Shown: positions 26,006 through 35,482 of the stretch, piece by piece
Numbering within the stretch: position 1 is the stretch's first letter
How the letters are laid out: each line of letters starts with the position of its first letter
Origin: Burkholderiales bacterium
Lineage (GTDB): Bacteria; Pseudomonadota; Gammaproteobacteria; Burkholderiales; Burkholderiaceae
NCBI GenBank assembly: GCA_947371645.1
Contig: CANBQJ010000010.1
Span: forward strand, 1 to 36,558
Reading direction: 5' to 3'
DNA: 36,558 bases
Notes under the pieces: model-generated
What the model was told of the DNA's origin: nothing
Databases searched by the model: none
Seen by the model: the letters and a program-made list of their open reading frames with translations, nothing else
Made by a program: the position numbers and the translations under genes

Positions 26006-27049
26006 ATGCCTTTGCTCACACTCGACATCACCAGCCCGCCCCTGAGCGCCGCACAGCGCACCCAGATCCAACAAGGCCTGACCCAGCTGATGGTCGACGT
26101 GTTGAACAAGGTAGAAGGCCTGACCGTGGTGCACCTGCGCGAGCAAGGCACACCATCGGCCTGGTCAGTGGCTGGCCGCCCCTTGTCGGCCGGGGATTGG
26201 TGCGCCAGCCTGCACGTGCTCATCACCGAGGGCAGCAACAACGCCATGCAACAGCACACCTTCCTGGCCGCCGCGCATGCGCTCTTGCAGACCACTTTGG
26301 GACAAGCACCCGCAGCGCCGCTGTACATCGTGGTGGACAACGTGCCCGCGGGCCATTGGGGCTACGGTGGCCGCACGCAAGCCAGCCGCCAGGCGCCTCG
26401 CCATGTGCTGCCGCCCCCCACCATCCGCCAACTGTCGGGCGTCATCGCACCAGAAACCTGGCCCGCCCGCGGCACGGCCTTGCTCTTGCTGGACTTCCAG
26501 CGTGAGTACGCAGCAGACGGACGCTTGCCCCTGGAGGGCTTCGGTGCCGCCGCCCACGAGGCGGACCAGCTGTCGCAAGCGGCCGATGCCTGCGGCGTGC
26601 CGGTGGTCCACGTTCACCACGTGTCGACCACGCCCCATGCCGCCTTCTTTGAGTCGGATGGACCCGGCATCGCCCCGAACCCCAAGCCAGTGGTGGGGCC
26701 TCGTCACCTGCGGGTCGTCAAGCATTGGCCATCGGCCTTCCATGAGACGTCATTGCTGCAGACCCTGCGCGAGCAAGGTGTGCACACGGTCGTGCTGGCC
26801 GGCTGCATGACCCACAACTGCGTGGACAGCACGGCTCGGCATGCCCTGCACCTGGGTTTGCAGGTGGTGGTCGCGACGAACGCCTGCGCCACACGGGCCT
26901 TGCCTGCAAACGATGGCGGCACCATCGCGGCGTCAGACGTGCACCGAAGCACGCTGGCGGCCCTGGCAGACCGGCATGCCACGGTCACCGAGGCCAGCGC
27001 GGTGGTGGCCGGCTGGTTGCACACCGGAGCGTCTGTTGCCACCCCATGA
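26006..27049 (+). CDS. Tautomerase - isochorismatase-family fusion protein
   Basis: A 347-residue cytoplasmic protein with two enzyme domains. Residues 2-128 look like a tautomerase-superfamily domain made of two beta-alpha-beta halves: Pro2 (N-terminal once Met is removed, the usual catalytic base), MPLLTLDITSPPLSAAQRTQ, and LYIVVDNVPAGHWGYGGRTQ at the end. Residues ~150-345 are a cysteine hydrolase of the isochorismatase family with a complete triad: Asp163 (LLLLDFQREY), Lys239 (VVKHWPS) and Cys272 (GCMTHNCVDSTARHA). The two together suggest consecutive steps on one small molecule, such as keto-enol shift then amide or ester hydrolysis; this is inference. It is divergent from a LysR gene. 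Confidence 0.85.
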   Translation: MPLLTLDITSPPLSAAQRTQIQQGLTQLMVDVLNKVEGLTVVHLREQGTPSAWSVAGRPLSAGDWCASLHVLITEGSNNAMQQHTFLAAAHALLQTTLGQAPAAPLYIVVDNVPAGHWGYGGRTQASRQAPRHVLPPPTIRQLSGVIAPETWPARGTALLLLDFQREYAADGRLPLEGFGAAAHEADQLSQAADACGVPVVHVHHVSTTPHAAFFESDGPGIAPNPKPVVGPRHLRVVKHWPSAFHETSLLQTLREQGVHTVVLAGCMTHNCVDSTARHALHLGLQVVVATNACATRALPANDGGTIAASDVHRSTLAALADRHATVTEASAVVAGWLHTGASVATP

Positions 27050-27098
27050 CGGCGGTGAAAGGGCGCTGGCGTTGGGGCTTCATGCTCTACCATGCGCC

Positions 27099-30092
27099 AT
27101 GGTTTCCATGCCCTGCGCCCGCCTGATTGCATGCCTGCTGTTGGCCCTGAGCTGCGCACTGGCCAGCGCACAAGAAGAGGCTCTGCCTGAGGAGCTGGGC
27201 AAACTGAGCCCGGATCGCGTGAATCAGCTCCAGGCGACACTGGCGGCACCCACACCGACCGACGTGCTGAACCGCACCTTGACCCAGCATTTCCTGGCCA
27301 AGGAAGCCGCTGCGCTGCAACTGGGCGATCTGCCCGCCACCCTGGCCCTGTACCGCGAGTGGCAGGCCCGCCTGCCCTCCACCCTGCCGCAGAACAACTA
27401 CGCCAACGCGCTGATGCGGGCCGGCGAGTTTGACGAAGCGCTGCGGCTCCGCAAGGCGCTGGTCGACAACGTCAAGCCCAGGATCCACCAGGAAATGCTG
27501 CGCCGCAATCTGGCTGAAACGCTGCTGGACACCGGGCACATCGAAGAAGCCCAACAGACCCTGGAGGTACTCCAGAACAAGCTGCGTGCCTACAACCAGC
27601 AAGGCCTGCTGGACCGGGACCTGGTCATGCTTCGGCGCATCGAGGCCGGCACGCAGCGTTTGGCGTCGGTCATGGCGTTGCGCAGCGGCATGCTCACCTT
27701 GGCGCTGGACCAGGCCCGCGCAGCGGTGGCTTCAGGCAGACTGGGCTTGCAGCTCGCCCAGGCCCTCCCAGAGCGCAGCCAGCAAGCCATGGACGTGGCC
27801 TGGGCCAGCAGCAACCTGGCAGAAGCCCTGGCCCAGCTGGCTGCGTGCCTGCAGGAGGCGGGGCAGCCCGAAGCGGCCGAAGACACCCTGCGCGAACAAC
27901 TCCGACTGGCCCGTGAGATGGACCTGGAGCCACGCCAGATTGGCAGCATTTACAGCACGGCAGGCCGGCTGCGCCTGGCCACGCGCCGCTTTGTGCAGGC
28001 CGAGCGCCACTTCCGCAAAGCCGATGACGTGTTCGCTTCGCTCGGTACCCCCCCACTGTCCAAGGCTCGCATCAACGTGGCCCAGTGGCTGATCATGTCC
28101 TTGGCCGGACAGCGCCGTTGGGCCGACGCACTGGGTGAACTGGATCGCCTGGATGGGCAAGCCCAAAGCGACCCCGCCTTGCGCACACGCGTGCAGTTGC
28201 CACTGGCTCGGGGCTATGTTTACCTGGGCAGTGGCACCCGGACAGCTGAGGCCGCGCAGATCTTCCAGGACCAACATGAAGCACTTGCCAAGCGTTACCC
28301 CGCCCACCATGTGGAGGTGGCACAGGCTGCGGGCTTGCAAGGCGTGGCGCTGTGGCGCCTGGCCCAGGCGCAAGACAAGGCCCGTGCGGTGGGCTTGCTG
28401 AAGGCTTCGGTGGCTGACCACATGCTGCCCGACAACATCAGCCTGGCCAGCACAGGCTTGCGCAAGGACATCCGGGAGCTGATCTTCAACACTTACCTGG
28501 AAGCCATCTGGGCCACGCCGGGCGAGAACCCCATGGACACGATGGTGCCGGCCGACTGGGTGCATGCAGGTCCGGTGCAGGAAGCCTTGACGGACTCGGC
28601 GGTGCGCACAGCCGTTGGCGACCCCGCCTTGGCGACCTTGGTGCGCGCCGACCAGGACACCCGCCACCAGATCCAGGCCTTGCGCAAATACCTGGCTGGC
28701 GACGGCGAGGGGCTGGCAGCCCCGGAGCCCCAGGCTGCAGCGCAGATGCGCGCACGCCTCACCGAACTGGACGCGCTCAAGCAGCGCCTGCAAAGTCAGC
28801 TGCAATCTCAGTTCCCGGACTACACCCTCCTGGTGAACCCGACGCCTGCCAGCCCTGCCATGCTGAGCCAGGCCCTGATGCCCGACGAAGCCCTGGTCCT
28901 CTTGTTGCCCACCGATGAGGCCGTGTACGTTTGGGCCTTGGGCCACACGGGCAGCGGCGCCTGGGCCCGCGTTGCCATGACCTTGCCCCAGCTGACCACC
29001 AAGGTTCAAGCCCTGCGCAAAACCCTGGACTTCAACGCGATGGACGGGCGGCTGCGACCCTTCCAGGCGCAGCTGGCCAGCGAGCTGTACACGCAGTTGC
29101 TGGCCCCTGTCAGCCGGGTGACCCAGGGCAAGCAGCACCTGATCATCGCAGCAGGAGGGCCCTTGGCCCAGATCCCCTTTGCCGTGCTGCTGACCCGGCC
29201 CACCGCCACGCTCTCCCCCGATGCGCCATGGCTCATCCGGCAAGCGGCCTTGTCCTATGTGCCCAGCCTGGGCGCCTGGACGGCCCTGCGGCGCCTGGCG
29301 CAGGCCTCACCGGCCCCCGAGCCCTTTGCCGGCTGGGGCGACCCTCTATTCAAGCGCATGGCCAACATGCCCGCCACGGCTGCGAGCCCATCGGGCGGCG
29401 ACCGCGACCGCCCTGCCCAACGCGCGGCGCAGTCCACCGACCTGGACAGCCCGGCCACCGACAGCACCGTTCGCTATGGCGACATGCCCCCTTTGCCCGA
29501 CACCCGCGACGAGCTGATGGCCATCGCCAACTCCCTGCAGGCCGACCCGCAACACGACTTGCACCTGGGCGAGATGGCCACCAAAGCCAGCGTGTTGCAC
29601 AGCAGCCAGACGGGGGAGCTGCTCAAAAAGCGGGTGATTGCTTTTGCCACCCATGGCCTCATGGCCGGTGATCTGCCCCGTCTCAACCAGCCAGCACTGG
29701 CCCTGGCGGGCACTGGCGATGAAGCCGAACACCCGCTCAACGCGCTGCTCACCCTCGATGACGTGCTGGGCCTGAAGCTGCATGCCGACTGGGTGGTCTT
29801 GTCGGCGTGCAACACCGCAGCGGCAGACGGCCAGGCCGGCGAGGCCCTCAGCGGCCTGGCAAGAGGCTTCTTCTACGCCGGCGCACACAGCTTGCTGGTC
29901 ACGCACTGGTCGGTGGAAAGCGACAGCGCCAAGCGCCTCACCACCGCCACCTTCGTGCACTACACCCAGCATGCGCAGGCACGCAAGGCGGAAAGCCTGC
30001 GCCAGGCCATGCTGGGCCTGCAGGCCACGCCGCGATTTGCCCACCCTGCTTACTGGGCGCCTTTTGCCTTGGTGGGAGACGGAGAACGGTGA
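27099..30092 (+). CDS. Secreted TPR-CHAT domain (caspase-like) protein
   Basis: A 997-residue protein with a Sec signal (MPCARLIACLLLALSCALASAQ, cleavage near residue 24). Residues ~30-480 are helical with TPR-like repeats (NYANALMRAGEFDEALRLRKAL, NLAETLLDTGHIEEAQQTLEVL, GSIYSTAGRLRLATRRFVQAERHF). From ~590 the CHAT domain follows, including AAGGPLAQIPFAVLL, FATHG with His852 and LSACNTAAADGQ with Cys904, the caspase-like dyad. CHAT domains are peptidases or peptidase-like modules; with a signal peptide this one would act outside the cytoplasm. ATG 27099 or 27108 are both possible and neither has a clear ribosome site. A substrate gene is not evident next to it. Confidence 0.88.
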   Translation: MVSMPCARLIACLLLALSCALASAQEEALPEELGKLSPDRVNQLQATLAAPTPTDVLNRTLTQHFLAKEAAALQLGDLPATLALYREWQARLPSTLPQNNYANALMRAGEFDEALRLRKALVDNVKPRIHQEMLRRNLAETLLDTGHIEEAQQTLEVLQNKLRAYNQQGLLDRDLVMLRRIEAGTQRLASVMALRSGMLTLALDQARAAVASGRLGLQLAQALPERSQQAMDVAWASSNLAEALAQLAACLQEAGQPEAAEDTLREQLRLAREMDLEPRQIGSIYSTAGRLRLATRRFVQAERHFRKADDVFASLGTPPLSKARINVAQWLIMSLAGQRRWADALGELDRLDGQAQSDPALRTRVQLPLARGYVYLGSGTRTAEAAQIFQDQHEALAKRYPAHHVEVAQAAGLQGVALWRLAQAQDKARAVGLLKASVADHMLPDNISLASTGLRKDIRELIFNTYLEAIWATPGENPMDTMVPADWVHAGPVQEALTDSAVRTAVGDPALATLVRADQDTRHQIQALRKYLAGDGEGLAAPEPQAAAQMRARLTELDALKQRLQSQLQSQFPDYTLLVNPTPASPAMLSQALMPDEALVLLLPTDEAVYVWALGHTGSGAWARVAMTLPQLTTKVQALRKTLDFNAMDGRLRPFQAQLASELYTQLLAPVSRVTQGKQHLIIAAGGPLAQIPFAVLLTRPTATLSPDAPWLIRQAALSYVPSLGAWTALRRLAQASPAPEPFAGWGDPLFKRMANMPATAASPSGGDRDRPAQRAAQSTDLDSPATDSTVRYGDMPPLPDTRDELMAIANSLQADPQHDLHLGEMATKASVLHSSQTGELLKKRVIAFATHGLMAGDLPRLNQPALALAGTGDEAEHPLNALLTLDDVLGLKLHADWVVLSACNTAAADGQAGEALSGLARGFFYAGAHSLLVTHWSVESDSAKRLTTATFVHYTQHAQARKAESLRQAMLGLQATPRFAHPAYWAPFALVGDGER

Positions 30093-30121
30093 AGGCCACC
30101 GGTGTGGCTTCCGGCTTGGCC

Positions 30122-32410
<2,289 letters not shown>

Positions 32411-32434
32411 CTATGACCGCGATGTGTGCCGGAT

Positions 32435-32449
32435 CTATGGCTGCCATAG
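32435..32449. promoter_or_regulatory. OxyR-like core site upstream of katG
   Basis: Perfect palindrome CTATGGC-T-GCCATAG, i.e. CTAT-N7-ATAG, the core of the OxyR consensus, ~105 bases before the katG start. The outer ATAG/CTAT elements are not at the expected positions, so this is half of a full site. Another CTAT lies at 32411. Confidence 0.45.
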
Positions 32450-32467
32450 CGGCACCGCACCCCGCGT

Positions 32468-33115
32468 TCACTTCAGGCGCTGCGCATAGCTCACCGCATA
32501 AGCCCCCGGGCGAAACAGCAAGACCGGGTCGGCCGACGGCGCGATGCCCTTGCTCACCAGCAGCGGGTTGAACATCAGGCTGCGCTGGGCCTGGTCCTGA
32601 TCGGGCAGCACCTTGTTCAGGGTGAGCGTGCCCAGCGCCACCAGCTGCCGATCTTCAGGCCAGACCTGCGAGCCATCATTGACCGGGTCTCCCTCTTTGG
32701 CCACTTGGGCCAGCAGCTGGAAGCGGATGGCCATGCCGTGGGGGCTGGCGTTGGGGTCGGCATCGGGCAAGTTGGGCACGCCCGTGGCATTGGAAAACCT
32801 GACCAGCACAGGCACCGACTTGCCGCTGCGGAAGTGCGGCGCCTGACTCCAGGCGGCGGCGCCTTGGGCGGCCGTGAAGTTGCCTGAGACCATCACGCCC
32901 TTGGCGTGGTTGGCGCGAAAGCCCCCATGCGGGCCGCCTGAGAGCTTGTTGAGGGCGTTGACCGCGGCCTGGGGCAAGGAGGGGGCGGCATCTGGGGCGT
33001 TGTCAGCTTGGGCCCAGGCCGGGGCGGCCGACAGGCCTGCTGCGGTGGCCACAAACGCGACTGAGGTGTGGCGCCAGGTGGTGGCGAGCATGTGCGACAG
33101 GCGTGAGCTACCCAT
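32468..33115 (-). CDS. SrpA-type catalase-related peroxidase with internal deletion
   Basis: A 215-residue exported protein, signal peptide residues 1-36 (ATAAGLSAAPAWAQA). The N-terminal part matches catalase-related heme peroxidases: FRANHAKGVMVSGNF with distal His70, VLVRFSNATGVPNLPDADPNASPHGMAIRFQL. The C-terminal part matches the family end: AKEGDPVNDGSQVWPEDRQLVALGTLTL and RPGAY with proximal heme ligand Tyr206. The ~130-150 residues that normally lie between (family ~310-360) are missing, and the frame is kept. Both heme-side residues remain, but the fold is probably broken. AGGAG supports ATG 33115. It lies upstream of katG on the same strand. Confidence 0.75.
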   Translation of the reverse strand: MGSSRLSHMLATTWRHTSVAFVATAAGLSAAPAWAQADNAPDAAPSLPQAAVNALNKLSGGPHGGFRANHAKGVMVSGNFTAAQGAAAWSQAPHFRSGKSVPVLVRFSNATGVPNLPDADPNASPHGMAIRFQLLAQVAKEGDPVNDGSQVWPEDRQLVALGTLTLNKVLPDQDQAQRSLMFNPLLVSKGIAPSADPVLLFRPGAYAVSYAQRLK

Positions 33116-33552
33116 GGGTCATCTCCTGAAGGGGCGGTTGAGCTGAACGGCCGGCGGCCAGCGCCCGTTATATAAAAAAGCCGCGCGCGCTGAGATGCCC
33201 CTTTGGAGAATGCGAGTATTTGCGGCAACTGTGGGTTGCTGGGCTGCGCTGGTGGCTGTTGGTGCTGCGTGCGCGGGGCCATTTGCCGCGGCTTTGGCTT
33301 GTTGATCTGCAGGCTTAGGCTGCGGGGGCCCGTGGCTGCTGTGCAGCGCTTGCTGCCGGTGATGTCGGCCCCCCTGAGTTCACGGTCTGGGCCAATGACC
33401 AGCCTCGCGGTCAGTGCCACCCAAGTGAATGGATGTGCGCGAGGCCGATAGCGCGAACGAACGCCGCGTGGCTCGCCAGCAGTTGTGCAGCGCGTCCCAA
33501 TGGGGTCGAGGCGAGCAATGTCTGATCAATTCGGCGTGGACTCGCCTGCGGC
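33116..33552. other. Non-coding gap of 437 bases
   Basis: No convincing gene in either direction. Near 33168-33176 an AT-rich GTTATATAAA-like stretch lies 50-60 bases upstream of the damaged catalase gene and may hold its promoter (TATAAC on the minus strand). The rest is GC-rich sequence with short open frames that lack ribosome sites and family similarity. Confidence 0.5.
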
Positions 33553-34035
33553 TCAATGAACCCGCAGCACCTCAAACTGCTGTCGGTTGGAAGCGACCTG
33601 TATCGACACCTCATCGCCCTCGCATTTACCCAGCATGGCCCTGCCCAAAGGGGCTTCGCTGCTGATGACCTGAACAAGCTGAGCGCCGCTGACCAGCTTC
33701 ATGCTGCCCCCATCCGGGCCGAGAAAAAGCCGATGCTGCTTGTCTTCGGAATCGACCAGGCAGACCAGCGCGCCGAGCTGTATGCCTTTGCTCGCGTCGT
33801 AGGGGTGCGGGCGGAATTGGCGCCAATGGGCCATCGCCTGGCGGATGGCTTCGGCGCGACGAGCTTGGCCGGTGGCCAGGTAGGCGGCTTCGAGCCCCAA
33901 CGTGTCGTACTTGTTTTCGGCGATGTTTTCTTCGTGAGTCGCCGTTTCATGGGCCGCCCGCGCTGCCTGTTCGGCTTGCAGCAGGTCTTCGGCGAGCCGT
34001 TCCAGCACCTGCTGCTGCAGCAAGAATTTATCCAT
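33553..34035 (-). CDS. GreA/GreB-family transcription elongation factor
   Basis: A 160-residue cytoplasmic protein. The N-terminal ~75 residues form a helical hairpin (LLQQQVLERLAEDLLQAEQAARAAHETATHEENIAENKYDTLGLEAAYLATGQARRAEAI), and the C-terminal domain carries the Gre/FKBP-like signature SSEAPLGRAMLGKCEGDEVSI. Gre factors enter the RNA polymerase secondary channel and rescue backtracked complexes through acidic residues at the coiled-coil tip; the acidic EEN/ENKYD stretch could serve this, though the protein is a divergent short paralogue and may instead compete for the channel like DksA/Gfh-type factors. Isolated gene; ribosome site weak. Confidence 0.8.
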   Translation of the reverse strand: MDKFLLQQQVLERLAEDLLQAEQAARAAHETATHEENIAENKYDTLGLEAAYLATGQARRAEAIRQAMAHWRQFRPHPYDASKGIQLGALVCLVDSEDKQHRLFLGPDGGSMKLVSGAQLVQVISSEAPLGRAMLGKCEGDEVSIQVASNRQQFEVLRVH

Positions 34036-34227
34036 GATGAACGGTAGGCATCTCGATCAGGCGGGGGTCAGGTCTTGATTGTGAAGGGCTCCACCAGCCT
34101 TCGACGCTTCTGTTGGCTGCAGGTCAACTTCAACCATGGGCACTGTCCTGTCGCCCATTTCGGTGCATCGAATGGCAGGAACTGGCCGGTTGGTGGCCTC
34201 ATGGGGCGACTGGACATGACTGGCTCG

Positions 34228-34248
34228 ACTTCGCACGCGGTGCGAAGT
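34228..34248. repeat. Perfect hairpin in the 34036-34520 gap
   Basis: ACTTCGCAC (34228-34236), loop GCG, GTGCGAAGT (34240-34248). It lies between the Gre-family gene and the promoter at 34305. It may be an operator or the base of a small structured RNA. Apart from this and the promoter, the 485-base gap shows no gene. Confidence 0.45.
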
Positions 34249-34304
34249 ACCCGACGCGCAGAACGAATCCGACGCGACCCATTTAAAGCCAAAAATAATA
34301 TCGA

Positions 34305-34334
34305 TTGACCGTTATATTACATTAGTGATATAAA
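34305..34334 (+). promoter_or_regulatory. Strong sigma70-like promoter
   Basis: TTGACC (34305-34310), 18-base AT-rich spacer, TATAAA (34329-34334). It sits in the most AT-rich patch of the window. Transcription would start near 34341, giving a ~180-base leader before the small gene at 34521. Confidence 0.6.
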
Positions 34335-34520
34335 GCGTCTTTGCCCGGTTACGGCGGCGCCTTCTCACAGGCAGCAAGCCGCCCACGCTGACGCACTTTG
34401 CGACCCATGTCGCCCTTTTGGCTTGCAGAGCTGCAGCCAACCGAGCCACTCCAAGCTCGCGCAGGTCGACTCCAGCCTGCGACACCCTGATTGAACAAGA
34501 TTTCAGACACCGCCATTTCC

Positions 34521-34730
34521 ATGGGCAAGTACGTCGTTTCGCCCTCGACACAGCAGACCGACTGCGGCCGCTTCCGCGCCTCCTTCTCGGTTCATCGCTC
34601 CCAGGGCAACGGCAACTACTGCCGCGTGTTCCGCTTTGACAGAACCTTTGCCTCGCGCGAAGCCGCCCGGCTCTTTGCAGTCACCCAGGGCTGGCTGCAA
34701 ACGTGCGTGCCGCACCCCCCCACGTGCTGA
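34521..34730 (+). CDS. Small hypothetical protein, 69 residues
   Basis: A small basic protein with no recognised family. The pattern GRFRASFSVHRSQGNGNYCRVFRFDRTFASREAARLFAVTQGWLQT suggests a three-strand sheet plus helix, similar in shape to short DNA/RNA-associated or stress proteins in Burkholderiales. No clear ribosome site precedes ATG 34521; a TTG at 34491 in frame would add 10 residues. It lies behind a strong promoter with a long leader and 103 bases before the RRM gene, so co-transcription with that gene is likely. Confidence 0.5.
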   Translation: MGKYVVSPSTQQTDCGRFRASFSVHRSQGNGNYCRVFRFDRTFASREAARLFAVTQGWLQTCVPHPPTC

Positions 34731-34833
34731 CGATCCGCTCACACGAGATCACATTCACGTTTCCCAGTCGCCGCGGACTCCGATTCGCGCGCCCGCATCC
34801 TGACGGTGCACCATCATTCAGAAAGACGCTTCC

Positions 34834-35184
34834 ATGAGCAGCAAAATCTATGTGGGCAACCTGCCCTACTCTGTGACCGATTCCAGCCTGAAAAGCAACT
34901 TTGCCGAGTTTGGCGGCGTGTCCTCCGCCAAGGTCATGATGGACCGGGAAACCGGCAACTCCAAGGGCTTCGGGTTTGTGGAAATGGTGTCTGCCGAAGT
35001 GGCGCAAGCCGCCATCACCGCGCTGCACGGCATGTCCGTCGATGGACGCGCGATCGTCGTCAGCTTGGCTCGTCCCCGCGAAGAAAGCAGCGGCTCGGGC
35101 GGCTACAGCGCGGCCGGGTACAGTGCTGCCAAACGTTCGGACGTCGGCTATGGCACGGGTGGCTACGGCGGTGGTCGCTACTGA
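34834..35184 (+). CDS. RRM-domain RNA-binding protein
   Basis: A 116-residue single-RRM protein of the type common in Burkholderiales and cyanobacteria. RNP2 IYVGNL is at residues 5-10 and RNP1 KGFGFVEM at 44-51, with the expected aromatic contacts. The C-terminal ~30 residues are Gly/Tyr/Ser-rich (SGSGGYSAAGYSAAK, GYGTGGYGGGRY), a low-complexity tail as in cold-inducible RNA-binding proteins. It probably binds single-stranded RNA in the cytoplasm and may act as an RNA chaperone in cold or other stress. A clear intrinsic terminator follows 18 bases after the stop. Confidence 0.92.
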   Translation: MSSKIYVGNLPYSVTDSSLKSNFAEFGGVSSAKVMMDRETGNSKGFGFVEMVSAEVAQAAITALHGMSVDGRAIVVSLARPREESSGSGGYSAAGYSAAKRSDVGYGTGGYGGGRY

Positions 35185-35202
35185 ACCCAGTTGCTTCCAG
35201 TG

Positions 35203-35234
35203 AAAAGCCGGCTCTCCTGAGTCGGCTTTTTTTT
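35203..35234 (+). terminator. Intrinsic terminator after the RRM gene
   Basis: AAAAGCCGGC pairs with GTCGGCTTTT (one mismatch) around TCTCCTGA, followed by a run of T to 35234. It is the only classical U-tract terminator I see in the window. Confidence 0.85.
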
Positions 35235-35482
35235 GTCCCTGCCACGGCGGTTGATGCAGGCCCATCTGTACGGCAGGGGGTATGGGGCAGAACCTCAGGC
35301 AAGACCAACCCGGCGCGCGCCACCCGCACGGGTAAACGCTGTCCTCGCTAACCCCGAATCTGTCGACCTCCGGACAGTTCACAGGCGCCACACTGTGCAG
35401 GATGCGCAGGTGCGTCGCGGCCCTCATCCTTCATGGCCTGCAGGCGCATCCAGCAACCCAACGCGAAACACCGGAGACCTTG

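Noticed and set aside
33203..33451. 82-codon Cys-rich frame in the 437-base gap
   Set aside because: No ribosome site, erratic composition, no similarity I can recognise; not enough to call a gene.
33411..33677. 88-codon minus-strand frame next to the Gre-family gene
   Set aside because: Overlaps the Gre gene in another frame and shows no domain; a gene remnant cannot be excluded but is unsupported.
34341..34520. Riboswitch or known sRNA in the long leader
   Set aside because: Short stems can be drawn but no known riboswitch core or terminator with U-tract is present.
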